Origin: a virus
DNA length: 20,452 nt
Virus record (IMG/VR): IMGVR_UViG_3300049597_000097
Location: 1-20,452 of that record
Direction: 5' to 3' (one strand)
In this document: positions 11,313-17,769 of the stretch, piece by piece
How positions within the stretch are numbered: position 1 is the stretch's first letter
Layout: each line of letters opens with the position of its first letter
Program-made: the position numbers and the translations under genes
The notes under the pieces: generated by a model
What the model saw: the letters and a program-made list of their open reading frames with translations, nothing else
The model's database searches: none
What the model was told of the DNA's origin: nothing

Positions 11313-11691
11313 CGTTACAGGCGACCCAGCCAGCCAAGGATCACACGCCATAATGCACGGGCGAATAGTCCAAGTCAACAGCTCCAAACACAAGGCATGG
11401 CGTAAGGCGATAGTCCAAGAGGCAATAGCTACCCTGCCGGATGACTGGCAACCAATAGACGAGCCATGCGAGCTAATCGTCAACTTCTATTTACCTAAAC
11501 CCAAGACAGTAGATCGCCAGCTCCCCAGCGTGTCACCTGACCTAGACAAGCTGATTCGAGCCGTAGGGGATAGCCTGACCGATTCAGGCGTAGTTACCGA
11601 TGATTCCCGCATAGTACGAATCTCAGCTCGCAAGCTCTACGCCGAGGGCATCCAGCCAGGTGCCACAATTCAGGTCAAAACCCTCAACTAG
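11293..11691 (+). CDS. rusA: RusA-family Holliday junction resolvase
   Basis: This 132-residue protein starts at ATG 11293. The RusA fold is recognisable from the N-terminal strand AEVSLSVTGDPASQGS, FYLPKPKTVDRQLPSV in the middle, and the catalytic segment PDLDKLIRAVGDSLTDSG, followed by VVTDDSRIVRI and a Lys. The acidic residues Asp83, Asp85, Asp93, Asp103 and Asp104 supply the metal-binding set typical of the family. Length (about 120-140) is normal. It should cut Holliday junctions and branched DNA arising from replication or recombination before packaging. It forms a coherent set with the SSB-like protein, helicase and YqaJ exonuclease. Confidence 0.9.
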   Translation: MAEVSLSVTGDPASQGSHAIMHGRIVQVNSSKHKAWRKAIVQEAIATLPDDWQPIDEPCELIVNFYLPKPKTVDRQLPSVSPDLDKLIRAVGDSLTDSGVVTDDSRIVRISARKLYAEGIQPGATIQVKTLN

Positions 11692-11721
11692 CCCTTTAGC
11701 GCGACACGCCGATAATTAGGG

Positions 11722-11800
11722 AAAATTGCCAAAATTGCCAGAAAAAGGCAAAAACTGTGCTATTCTTTTTTTACGGCCCAAGGGGGGCCAGAAAAGAGGC
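11722..11800 (+). promoter_or_regulatory. Promoter with repeated GCCAGAAAA elements
   Basis: This stretch holds an extended -10 (TGC-TATTCT at 11758-11766), tandem direct repeats AAAATTGCC (11722-11730 and 11731-11739), and two related short palindromic elements, GCCAGAAAAAGGC at 11737-11749 and GCCAGAAAAGAGGC at 11787-11800, on either side of the -10. A GGCCC/GGGCC stem lies at 11775-11789. No convincing -35 is seen at normal spacing. It likely drives the modification-gene operon beginning at 11806 and may be an operator-controlled promoter. Confidence 0.5.
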
Positions 11801-11805
11801 ACCAA

Positions 11806-12111
11806 ATGCAGTATCTAAAGTCACCAACAGAGTCAATCTTTTATGACGCTTACGCAATCGCTGATGCGATTGTTTACCAAGAAGACCAAGAAACTCGGAT
11901 GCTCCTAGCAATCAAGCGCGAGGGCCTTATGAGCAACAAAGTTGCTGCACTATCTGATGACATCACTCGACTATCGGTTCTTATTCAGGATCGCATAACA
12001 GCATTTGAAAACAAGTACGGAGACACCAGCCCTTACAAATGGCACCAGCACCTTGCCGACCACAAACGCTGTGACAGGGTTTTGGCAAAGGTAGAACAGT
12101 GGGCAAGCTAA
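11806..12111 (+). CDS. Hypothetical helical protein, first gene of modification operon
   Basis: This 101-residue protein starts at ATG 11806 with AAGAGG about 6 nt upstream, first after the promoter region. The sequence is mostly helical (FYDAYAIADAIVYQEDQETR, KVAALSDDITRLSVLIQDRI, HQHLADHKRCDRVLAKVEQW) with no membrane helix and a single cysteine. I do not recognise a family. It overlaps the Mom-like gene by 13 nt, so the two are probably co-translated. In phage Mu the mom gene is preceded by com, a zinc-finger translational activator, but this protein lacks the cysteines of Com, so it is not an obvious equivalent. Confidence 0.6.
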   Translation: MQYLKSPTESIFYDAYAIADAIVYQEDQETRMLLAIKREGLMSNKVAALSDDITRLSVLIQDRITAFENKYGDTSPYKWHQHLADHKRCDRVLAKVEQWAS

Positions 12112-12749
12112 CTGATGATTATTACATTGACCAAATTGATTACAGGACAGCTATGCAAGTCGTTATCGAGCATCACTACTTGCACCGAAAAGCACCTTGC
12201 TCCTGGGCCTTTGGGTTGTTTGAAGTGATGACTCAAAGCCTGGTTGGAGTAGTCATCTATGGTGTCCCAGCTTCATCAACATTGCTCAAGGGAATCTGTG
12301 GCCCTGACGAGGCACAGAATGTCTATGAGTTGACTCGCTTATGGATTGACGATGCCGTACCTAAGAATGGTGAGAGCTTTTTGGTAGGGAACACGCTTGG
12401 CAAAGTCAATCGGGAAATTATCGTTTCTTATGCCGACACTTCCCAAAATCATGTTGGTGTTATTTATCAAGCTGCCAACTTTCTTTACACAGGATTGTCA
12501 AGCAAGTTTAGAGATCCAAAAGTCAAAGGCTTAGAGGGGCAGCACCATGCCACCTATGCCAACGGACTAACCAACGCACAAGTAAAAGAGAAGTTTGGCG
12601 ACAATGTTTATTGGGTAGATCGCCCAAGAAAACATAGATACATATTCATCAATGCAAAAGGCAAAAGAAAGAAAGAGCTGCTTGCCAAGATGAGATACAA
12701 AATACTGCCTTATCCCAAGGCTACAAAACAAGAAGGAGAAACAGCATGA
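12099..12749 (+). CDS. mom: Mom-like DNA adenine modification protein (GNAT-related)
   Basis: This 216-residue protein starts at GTG 12099 with AAAGG about 7 nt upstream. Conserved blocks of the phage Mom-like family are visible: VIEHHYLHRKAP at 22-33, LVGVVIYGVPASS at 48-60, VYELTRLWIDD at 75-85, and IVSYADTSQNHVGVIYQAA at 108-126 followed by NFLYTGLS. KHRYIF lies at 178-183, and the tail is strongly basic (KGKRKKELLAKM). Mu Mom converts adenines in DNA to a carbamoylmethyl form, protecting phage DNA from restriction; relatives occur in many tailed phages. It would act on phage DNA before packaging. The family call is good; the exact modification made here is unknown. The stop overlaps the next ATG (ATGA). 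Confidence 0.75.
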   Translation: MGKLTDDYYIDQIDYRTAMQVVIEHHYLHRKAPCSWAFGLFEVMTQSLVGVVIYGVPASSTLLKGICGPDEAQNVYELTRLWIDDAVPKNGESFLVGNTLGKVNREIIVSYADTSQNHVGVIYQAANFLYTGLSSKFRDPKVKGLEGQHHATYANGLTNAQVKEKFGDNVYWVDRPRKHRYIFINAKGKRKKELLAKMRYKILPYPKATKQEGETA

Positions 12750-12910
12750 AAACAATCATCCTTTACCTAATCGCACTAACTGGCATCTTGATTGCAAGCT
12801 GGCAGATACAAGAGATACATCTCGGCTGGGGTTACACACTCGGAGTCGCAGGTTTGATCCTTGCCTTCTTTGTAGCAGTCAACGCACTAACAAAGGACAC
12901 TCGCAAATGA
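12746..12910 (+). CDS. Small two-helix membrane protein
   Basis: This 54-residue gene starts at ATG 12746, coupled to the Mom-like gene by ATGA, with AGAAGGAG about 9 nt upstream. It starts MKTIILYLIALTGILIASWQ (first membrane helix), has a short loop IQEIHLGWGY, then TLGVAGLILAFFVAVNALTK (second helix) and a basic end DTRK. It is probably an inner-membrane hairpin protein with both ends inside. I know no specific family. Small membrane proteins in phage early operons can act in superinfection exclusion or host takeover, but nothing in the sequence proves it. It is coupled to the next gene by ATGA at 12907-12910. Confidence 0.6.
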   Translation: MKTIILYLIALTGILIASWQIQEIHLGWGYTLGVAGLILAFFVAVNALTKDTRK

Positions 12911-13089
12911 ATGAACAAGAACTAGCTGAACGCATTATTGCCGAGGCTCAGAAGTGGACTGAAATACAGTTCACGCTTCAAGAGGGTGTGCCAGGTATGA
13001 CGGCACAGACCCGCAACGAAGCCAAAGCTCGCATAGAGCTAATCGAACACATCAAGCAAACCTACAAAGAAATGAGAGCAAATGCCTAA
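12907..13089 (+). CDS. Small helical protein of unknown function
   Basis: This 60-residue protein starts at ATG 12907 and overlaps the previous gene by ATGA. It is charged and helical throughout (MNEQELAERIIAEAQKWTEI, NEAKARIELIEHIKQTYKEM), with no cysteine, membrane segment or catalytic motif, and may form a short coiled coil. I do not recognise a family. It overlaps the next gene by 8 nt (ATGCCTAA), as do several neighbours, so it belongs to the same coupled operon. It was supported mainly by its clean fit between neighbours. Confidence 0.55.
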   Translation: MNEQELAERIIAEAQKWTEIQFTLQEGVPGMTAQTRNEAKARIELIEHIKQTYKEMRANA

Positions 13090-13324
13090 CTACAATCCAG
13101 AACCACTTGAGTTCGCAGTCAAAGACTTCCAGCCTCACCAGTACAACTTTGGTGTCGCCAAGTCTGACGGAATCTACATGGGCAGGATGCTTATGAAGAA
13201 CGAGGTGCTAAGTCTTATCAAGGCGGCGTACCCAGTCCCAACCAAAGCAATCGCTAAGGTCATTGACATCGTGGACAACATCGAAATCTATGTTGACCCT
13301 CAATACAACATCTCATCGAGGTAG
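13082..13324 (+). CDS. Small protein with shared Gly-aromatic-Gly motif
   Basis: This 80-residue protein starts at ATG 13082, 8 nt inside the previous gene. It contains DGIYMGRMLMKNEVLSLIKA in the middle. This stretch has the same spacing (Gly-aromatic, two residues, Gly, a polar run, then a hydrophobic helix) as parts of the proteins encoded at 13327, 13922 and 14161. The C-terminal half (TKAIAKVIDIVDNIEIYVDP) may form one helix and a strand. There are no cysteines or membrane helix. I do not recognise a family. It is separated from the next gene by 2 nt. Function unknown. Confidence 0.55.
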   Translation: MPNYNPEPLEFAVKDFQPHQYNFGVAKSDGIYMGRMLMKNEVLSLIKAAYPVPTKAIAKVIDIVDNIEIYVDPQYNISSR

Positions 13325-13326
13325 CC

Positions 13327-13617
13327 ATGACACTGTCACCTTACGCAGAGGGCTTTTACGCCGGCATCCGTTATCAGCGCGACAACATTCTTGACTATGT
13401 ATCTATTCACTTGGATCAGGGATACATCCCAACAGCCGAGGACATCGTTGCTGAAATAAACGGCCAATACAAAAGAGACATGAACAATCAAGTCAATGCC
13501 ATGATGGATGGCAGCCTTGACAAGCTAATCAAGAACCTTGACGAGCTTGCTTACACAGTCACCAAGATTGAGCATCAAGCAAAAGAGTTGATTGCTGAGG
13601 TGACTGATAAGCCATGA
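13327..13617 (+). CDS. Small protein with shared GFxxGxxYxR motif
   Basis: This 96-residue protein starts at ATG 13327. Near the N-terminus it carries YAEGFYAGIRYQRDNILDYV, a motif echoed in the proteins at 13922 (GWTTGIKYERQRIIKLL) and 14161 (GFAKGYQQGAKDMTEYL). The remainder is helical (MMDGSLDKLIKNLDELAYTV, TKIEHQAKELIAEVTDK), perhaps a coiled coil. Such motifs are frequent in short phage proteins with no assigned function. The stop overlaps the next gene's ATG (ATGA at 13614-13617). No catalytic residues are apparent. Confidence 0.55.
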   Translation: MTLSPYAEGFYAGIRYQRDNILDYVSIHLDQGYIPTAEDIVAEINGQYKRDMNNQVNAMMDGSLDKLIKNLDELAYTVTKIEHQAKELIAEVTDKP

Positions 13618-13925
13618 AGTCAACAATCAAAGGCATAGACCTAAGCACTAGCTTTGACGCAACAGTCATTAGATACTTTGACGAGAACGCAAAGCTCCTG
13701 CTCTCGAAGCACAATGACTATGGACCTACCAACATCAGCAACGCACCTGGTGGGCCAATCAACGGCCTACGAGTCAGGATGCATGACAAGTTAGCAAGGA
13801 TCAACCACCTAACTGATTCCGGCAACGCACCTGAACATGAGGCATTGAGGGATTCTTTCATTGACCTTGCAAACTACGCAATTATCGGTTTGCTGGTCCT
13901 AGACGGAGAGTGGCCTGACAAATGA
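13614..13925 (+). CDS. DUF1599-type nucleotide-modification-associated protein
   Basis: This 103-residue protein starts at ATG 13614, coupled by ATGA. It has the blocks typical of DUF1599 (nucleotide modification associated domain): KHNDYGPTNIS at 32-42, GLRVRMHDKLARINHL at 51-66, and DSFIDLANYAIIGLL at 80-94. The domain is found in phages and near genes for DNA base modification. The conserved His/Asp/Tyr and Asp-Leu-Ala-Asn-Tyr residues suggest an all-helical nucleotide-binding or processing fold. It lies four genes after the Mom-like protein and in the same operon, which supports a link to base modification. The biochemical activity is not known to me. Confidence 0.75.
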   Translation: MKSTIKGIDLSTSFDATVIRYFDENAKLLLSKHNDYGPTNISNAPGGPINGLRVRMHDKLARINHLTDSGNAPEHEALRDSFIDLANYAIIGLLVLDGEWPDK

Positions 13926-14164
13926 CCGACATCTTTGACCGGATACTTGAGAAGCACAAAGAGGGACTTGCCGAGGTATCACAGCTCGGTTGGACTACCG
14001 GCATCAAGTATGAAAGGCAGCGGATTATCAAGTTGCTAAAGAACGAGCAAGAGAAGCATGAAAAGGTAATTGCCTTCAATGCTGATCGTAAAGACAGTGA
14101 TAATCGACACACAATCTGCCGCACTTATCAGCAAGCAATCCAGCTAATCGAGGACATCAAATGA
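13922..14164 (+). CDS. Small protein with shared GWxxGxxYxR motif
   Basis: This 80-residue protein starts at ATG 13922, coupled by ATGA to the DUF1599 gene. The central block GWTTGIKYERQRIIKLLKNE has the spacing shared with neighbours at 13327 and 14161, and the helix it starts is rich in Arg/Lys and hydrophobics. The N-terminus (MTDIFDRILEKHKEGLAEVS) and C-terminus (TYQQAIQLIEDIK) are also helical. No metal-binding or membrane signature is present. I do not recognise a family, but 'GYxxGxxxERxRII' blocks are common in short phage proteins. It is followed by another ATGA overlap. Confidence 0.55.
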   Translation: MTDIFDRILEKHKEGLAEVSQLGWTTGIKYERQRIIKLLKNEQEKHEKVIAFNADRKDSDNRHTICRTYQQAIQLIEDIK

Positions 14165-14403
14165 TTGGATGGCGACCTAACCGAGAAGAATCGCGAGCGC
14201 GGAAACTGACTATGGCTTTTGGCAGAGGCTTTGCCAAGGGTTATCAACAAGGAGCAAAAGACATGACTGAATATCTAACTGAGCAGGTTATCTACTCAAT
14301 CAACCAGGATGCAGTCCTAAGAACCACAGTAGATGTTGACACCATCGAAAGAGTCGTTGAGATTATCGAGGCGGTGAGGGACATTGGCAAAACACAGAGC
14401 TGA
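14161..14403 (+). CDS. Small protein with shared GFxxGYxxG motif
   Basis: This 80-residue protein starts at ATG 14161, coupled by ATGA. It has a very basic start (MIGWRPNREESRARKLTMAF), then RGFAKGYQQGAKDMTEYL, then a helical, acidic end (VDTIERVVEIIEAVRDIGK). The middle block aligns by spacing with proteins at 13082, 13327 and 13922. There are no cysteines and no membrane helix. Function unknown. Its 3' end overlaps a short basic gene starting at TTG 14384 by 20 nt. It may start later, at ATG 14212, which would remove the basic N-terminus; the ATGA overlap favours 14161. Confidence 0.52.
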   Translation: MIGWRPNREESRARKLTMAFGRGFAKGYQQGAKDMTEYLTEQVIYSINQDAVLRTTVDVDTIERVVEIIEAVRDIGKTQS

Positions 14404-14506
14404 GAGGCAACCGATCAACTGGCGCATCATGCGAGTTCATTGGGCATACAAGACACTAAGAATCAGGCGGGCCTTCTACACCTTGCTGTATAAGGTGTCA
14501 CGATGA
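14384..14506 (+). CDS. Very short basic protein, unknown function
   Basis: This frame encodes 40 residues from TTG 14384, with a good TGAGGGA ribosome binding site about 4 nt upstream. It ends in an ATGA overlap with the next gene, and otherwise there would be a 99-nt gap here. The protein is strongly basic (MAKHRAERQPINWRIMRVHW, then TLRIRRAFYTLLYKVSR), with about a quarter of its residues Arg or Lys, so it may bind nucleic acid or an acidic host protein. I do not recognise a family, and its shortness limits confidence. Confidence 0.5.
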   Translation: MAKHRAERQPINWRIMRVHWAYKTLRIRRAFYTLLYKVSR

Positions 14507-14826
14507 CTCACTTCACTAACGCTGATGAGCGAGAAATCTTTGACGCTATCTTGCTGCTCAAGGATGACGAGCGCGAGTGGTCGAGTGAGCTAGAAGCAAT
14601 TAGGCGCAACCTTGCCAGATTGATGGAAAGAATTATGCAAGTCGAATGGCACTACCTTGAGCCAGAAATCGGCGACCTAGCTCTAAACTTGATAAGGGAA
14701 ACAGAAAGGGAACCAAATGCTAGAAGGACTGACACCACAGGTGAGGAAATCATCCTGCAAAGTAAGAACAATCTTGGAAACTCTGGACACCAAGGATCAA
14801 GCCATACTTGTAGCTGCCATAGCTAA
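14503..14826 (+). CDS. Helical protein of unknown function
   Basis: This 107-residue protein starts at ATG 14503, coupled by ATGA. Residues 1-65 look genuine and helical (TNADEREIFDAILLLKDDER, EAIRRNLARLMERIMQVEWH, then LALNLIRETERE). From about residue 72 the frame overlaps the next gene by 110 nt, and the C-terminus (NNLGNSGHQGSSHTCSCHS) looks like out-of-frame reading of that gene. There is no stop codon before 14824, so either the tail is tolerated or a frameshift joins the frames. Both reading frames have support, so I keep both. Function unknown. Confidence 0.5.
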   Translation: MTHFTNADEREIFDAILLLKDDEREWSSELEAIRRNLARLMERIMQVEWHYLEPEIGDLALNLIRETEREPNARRTDTTGEEIILQSKNNLGNSGHQGSSHTCSCHS

Positions 14827-14938
14827 AGAGGAATGGACTGCTGGAGCATTGTCCAGAGAACTAACAGCCAGGGGAATCGCAATCAGCGAGAAGCCAATCA
14901 TGGCTCACAAAAAGAAAAGGTGCAGCTGTGTTAGATGA
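14717..14938 (+). CDS. Small helical, possibly DNA-binding phage protein
   Basis: This 73-residue protein starts at ATG 14717 with AAAGGGAACC upstream (spacing about 6). It reads MLEGLTPQVRKSSCKVRTIL, then LDTKDQAILVAAIAKEEWTA, then ALSRELTARGIAISEKPIMA and a basic Cys end KKKRCSC. Short actinophage proteins with this pattern (CKVR near the start, a helix pair resembling a helix-turn-helix 'ALSRELTARGIAIS', and a terminal H-x-x-x-x-C-x-C) recur between replication and packaging genes. They may bind DNA, but function is not established. It overlaps the metallophosphoesterase gene by 11 nt. Confidence 0.6.
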   Translation: MLEGLTPQVRKSSCKVRTILETLDTKDQAILVAAIAKEEWTAGALSRELTARGIAISEKPIMAHKKKRCSCVR

Positions 14939-16082
14939 CCTATCCCCAGCAGTGAAGGTAACACCACCGAAAGACTGGCGACCTGCTGTTCAGTTTGACG
15001 GCTCAATCGGTGAGGCAACAACACCACCGACTACAGGCAACCAACCCAACTTCAACGAGTTCCTAATTGAGCAAGGCTTTGACCCTGACAAGATTGAGAT
15101 TTACGGCCCAGTACGCACTAGCCGATGGCAACAGCGCGAGGGTGGCGATTGGTTGGTTAGCTGGCGATTCAACTTCAGAACACGCTCTGAAGTTGAGATT
15201 GACCTGCCTACACTTTATGCTCAGGCAAAGAAAACTAAGTTGCCAGTCAGGAAAGAAACCAAAGAAGGCAAAGCCTATGTAATCGTTCCAGCAGACTTTC
15301 AGGTTGGCAAGGTGGGTAGCAGGGGAAACACCCAAGACCTTATCGCCAGGGTGTTTGAGAGCTATGAACGCATAGAGCAAAAGCTAAAGCAGGGCAAGTA
15401 CGAGAAGGTAATCATCCTTGACGCAGGGGACATGATTGAGTCTGTGTCTAACAAGGCGAGCATGGCTCAGCTTGATAGCAACGATCTATCGCCATTCCAG
15501 CAACAAGACTTGGCTGCTGCTCTACTCTGGGACTTAGTAAAGATAGCCCACAAGTACGCGCCAGTAACCTACGCATCCGTTGGCTCCAACCATTGTCAGT
15601 TCAGGGTGAATGGTCAAGCAGTAGGTAAGCCTGGTCTTGACGATGTTGGCATTGTGATTCTGCAACAGCTAAGGCGATTGAGCACCGAGCTGGGCATGGA
15701 TGTCAACTACCTAATACCTGACCCTTACGATGAGTCACTAGCCCTTGATGTCTTTGAGGATGGCTTTCACATTCTTGCCTTAGCTCATGGACACCAAGCT
15801 GCCCGACCTAACTCAGTACCGGATTGGCTAATCAAGCAGACCTATTCCCAAGGCCCTATCTCAGCCTTTACCACCTTTGTGAGTGGGCACTTTCACCATG
15901 TCCGAGTTGAGGAACTAGCACCAGCGAGTAACGGCGGATCAAGGTATTGGGTACAAGCAAGCACTAGCGATAACGGCAGCGATTGGTTTCGCCTGAAGGC
16001 AGGAACCGAAAGCACCACCGGCATTGTCTGCTTTGAGTTAGAGCGCGACACACACTTCCAGGGAACTGTTTACAAGCTCTAA
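14928..16082 (+). CDS. Calcineurin-like metallophosphoesterase (phage DNA-repair type)
   Basis: This 384-residue protein starts at GTG 14928 with AAAAGG about 8 nt upstream. Metal-binding motifs of the calcineurin-like/SbcD superfamily appear in order: VPADFQVGK at 120-128 (the usual DxH is Asp123-Gln125), DAGDMIES at 165-172 (the usual GDxxD), SVGSNHCQFR at 217-226 (GNH-type), LAHGHQ at 285-290 and VSGHFHHV at 318-325. Residues 1-80 are an extra N-terminal region that contains a helical stretch like a short DNA-binding fold (FNEFLIEQGFDPDKI). Phage members are usually annotated as DNA-repair exonucleases or phosphoesterases. The substituted ligands in the first motif leave its activity uncertain. 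It sits just before a DNA methyltransferase. Confidence 0.78.
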   Translation: MLDDLSPAVKVTPPKDWRPAVQFDGSIGEATTPPTTGNQPNFNEFLIEQGFDPDKIEIYGPVRTSRWQQREGGDWLVSWRFNFRTRSEVEIDLPTLYAQAKKTKLPVRKETKEGKAYVIVPADFQVGKVGSRGNTQDLIARVFESYERIEQKLKQGKYEKVIILDAGDMIESVSNKASMAQLDSNDLSPFQQQDLAAALLWDLVKIAHKYAPVTYASVGSNHCQFRVNGQAVGKPGLDDVGIVILQQLRRLSTELGMDVNYLIPDPYDESLALDVFEDGFHILALAHGHQAARPNSVPDWLIKQTYSQGPISAFTTFVSGHFHHVRVEELAPASNGGSRYWVQASTSDNGSDWFRLKAGTESTTGIVCFELERDTHFQGTVYKL

Positions 16083-16102
16083 GTTGCCAGAAAGAAAAAG
16101 AG

Positions 16103-17596
16103 ATGACCTACCAAATACTAAAAGGCAACAGCCTTGACCTACTACCAACACTTGCCGACAACAGCATAGATGCCATAGTCACCGACCCACCTTACGGACT
16201 AGGCAACCCTGACCCTGATTACATAATCAAGGCAATACAGCTCTGGGCATCAGGTGATCGCGCTCACATACCTGAAGGCAAGGGTTTCATGGGTAAGTCT
16301 TGGGATTCCTTTGTGCCACCACCTGCTATCTGGGATGAGTGCCTAAGAGTGCTAAAGCCAGGTGGACACTTGCTCGCCTTTGCTGGGACTCGAACCTATG
16401 ACCTTATGGGTATCTCTATTCGCATGGCAGGGTTTGAGATTAGAGATTCAATCGGGTGGGTGTATGGGTCAGGCTTTCCTAAGTCCCTTGATGTTAGTAA
16501 GGCGATTGACAAGGCTGCCGGAGCTGAAAGAGAAGTAATTGGAACTCAAAAGCTAGGTGGCAATGCTGCTCAAACTACAAAAGAAAAAGGTGGAACATAC
16601 GCCAGCAATACAGATTCGGTTGGGGTTGAGCCAATACAAGTAAACATCACTGCCCCTTCAACACCTGAAGCTCAACAATGGCAAGGATGGGGAACAGCAC
16701 TAAAGCCAGCACTCGAACCAATAGTCGTTGCTCGCAAACCTTTAGGCGAAAAGACAGTTGCCGAGAATGTGCTAACTCATGGGACAGGTGGGCTAAACAT
16801 AGATGCCAGCAGGATTAGTGGGCTGACAGAAAAAGAAATGAATTGGACACCTCAAAGGCAGCACTCAGATAACCCAATTCAAATGGGTGGGGCAAAGACA
16901 GGTGATGTTATTTCTATGTACAAGCCAGGTGGCAGATGGCCAGCAAACCTAATCCTTGACGAATACACAGCAGAGCTACTTGATGAGCAGAGTGGACAAC
17001 TAAAGAGCGGCAAGCTAAAACCAGATGCTTACCAGAAAGAAAGAGATAATAGCTCAATCTTTGCTGGTGCAGGAGTGTTTGAACATAAAGGCTATGAGGC
17101 AGATAGCGGTGGAGCATCAAGATTCTTTTATGTAGCCAAAGCATCAAAGCGTGATAGGAACGAAGGGCTTGAGGACTTAGAGGCTAAGCACAAAGAGGAA
17201 AGAAAGAACAAGGTATCTAGGCGCGGAAAATGTGAGCCTTGTAACAGGTGGGCTGAGAGTAGCGAGGGTGATGTTTGTAAAGTTTGTAATGTTAGCTTCA
17301 ATAGAGATTTGAACGAACACACTCCGATGAGTAACTTCCACCCAACAGTCAAACCAACCGAGCTAATGAGATACCTAGTCAAGCTCATCACACCACCAGG
17401 TGGGACAGTCCTTGATCCTTTCACCGGCTCAGGCTCAACAGGTAAGGCAGCAATCCTTGAAGGCTTTGACTTCATCGGGATAGAACTAACCGAGGATTAC
17501 TGGCCCATCATCGAGGGCAGACTCAAACACGCTGAAGCCAAGGTTGCCGAAAGAGTAAAAGAAACCTCTGACCAAGAACAGGAAAAGCTTTTCTAA
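16103..17596 (+). CDS. DNA methyltransferase, N6-adenine/N4-cytosine type, with zinc knuckle
   Basis: This 497-residue protein starts at ATG 16103 with AAAGAAAAAGAG upstream. It has TDPPYGLGN at 27-35 (the catalytic DPPY), a target-recognition middle region, HPTVKPTELMRYL just before the SAM-binding motif, DPFTGSGSTGKAA at 438-450, and FIGIELTEDYW. Motif order (DPPY first, FTGSG last) is the beta class of DNA_methylase (PF01555). Inserted in the second half is a zinc knuckle (CEPC at 377-380, CKVC at 392-395). It probably methylates phage DNA to resist host restriction, or alters expression. No partner restriction gene is present. Target sequence cannot be told. It is coupled to the next gene by TAATG. 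Confidence 0.9.
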   Translation: MTYQILKGNSLDLLPTLADNSIDAIVTDPPYGLGNPDPDYIIKAIQLWASGDRAHIPEGKGFMGKSWDSFVPPPAIWDECLRVLKPGGHLLAFAGTRTYDLMGISIRMAGFEIRDSIGWVYGSGFPKSLDVSKAIDKAAGAEREVIGTQKLGGNAAQTTKEKGGTYASNTDSVGVEPIQVNITAPSTPEAQQWQGWGTALKPALEPIVVARKPLGEKTVAENVLTHGTGGLNIDASRISGLTEKEMNWTPQRQHSDNPIQMGGAKTGDVISMYKPGGRWPANLILDEYTAELLDEQSGQLKSGKLKPDAYQKERDNSSIFAGAGVFEHKGYEADSGGASRFFYVAKASKRDRNEGLEDLEAKHKEERKNKVSRRGKCEPCNRWAESSEGDVCKVCNVSFNRDLNEHTPMSNFHPTVKPTELMRYLVKLITPPGGTVLDPFTGSGSTGKAAILEGFDFIGIELTEDYWPIIEGRLKHAEAKVAERVKETSDQEQEKLF

Positions 17597-17769
17597 TGCC
17601 TACATACGATTACAAGTGCAAGACCTGTGACCTCAAGATGTCTGTCATAAGAAAGATAGACGAGAAAGAAAGAACACCACTCTGTGCCAACTGTGTCAAA
17701 GACTTAGTGAGAGTGTATGACCCACCAGCAGTAACCTTCATGGGTATCGGTTGGGGCAAAGACGGATGA
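17596..17769 (+). CDS. FmdB-like small zinc-ribbon protein
   Basis: This 57-residue protein starts at ATG 17596, coupled to the methyltransferase stop (TAATG). It begins MPTYDYKCKTCDLKMSVIRK with CxxC at 8-11, and ends with a second pair CANC at 30-33 and a Gly-rich FMGIGWGKDG tail. This matches the FmdB/CxxC zinc ribbon pattern (MPxYxYxCxxCxxxF), found widely in bacteria and actinophages as small putative regulatory or accessory proteins. It overlaps the HNH gene by 4 nt (ATGA at 17766-17769). The function in phages is unknown. Confidence 0.72.
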   Translation: MPTYDYKCKTCDLKMSVIRKIDEKERTPLCANCVKDLVRVYDPPAVTFMGIGWGKDG

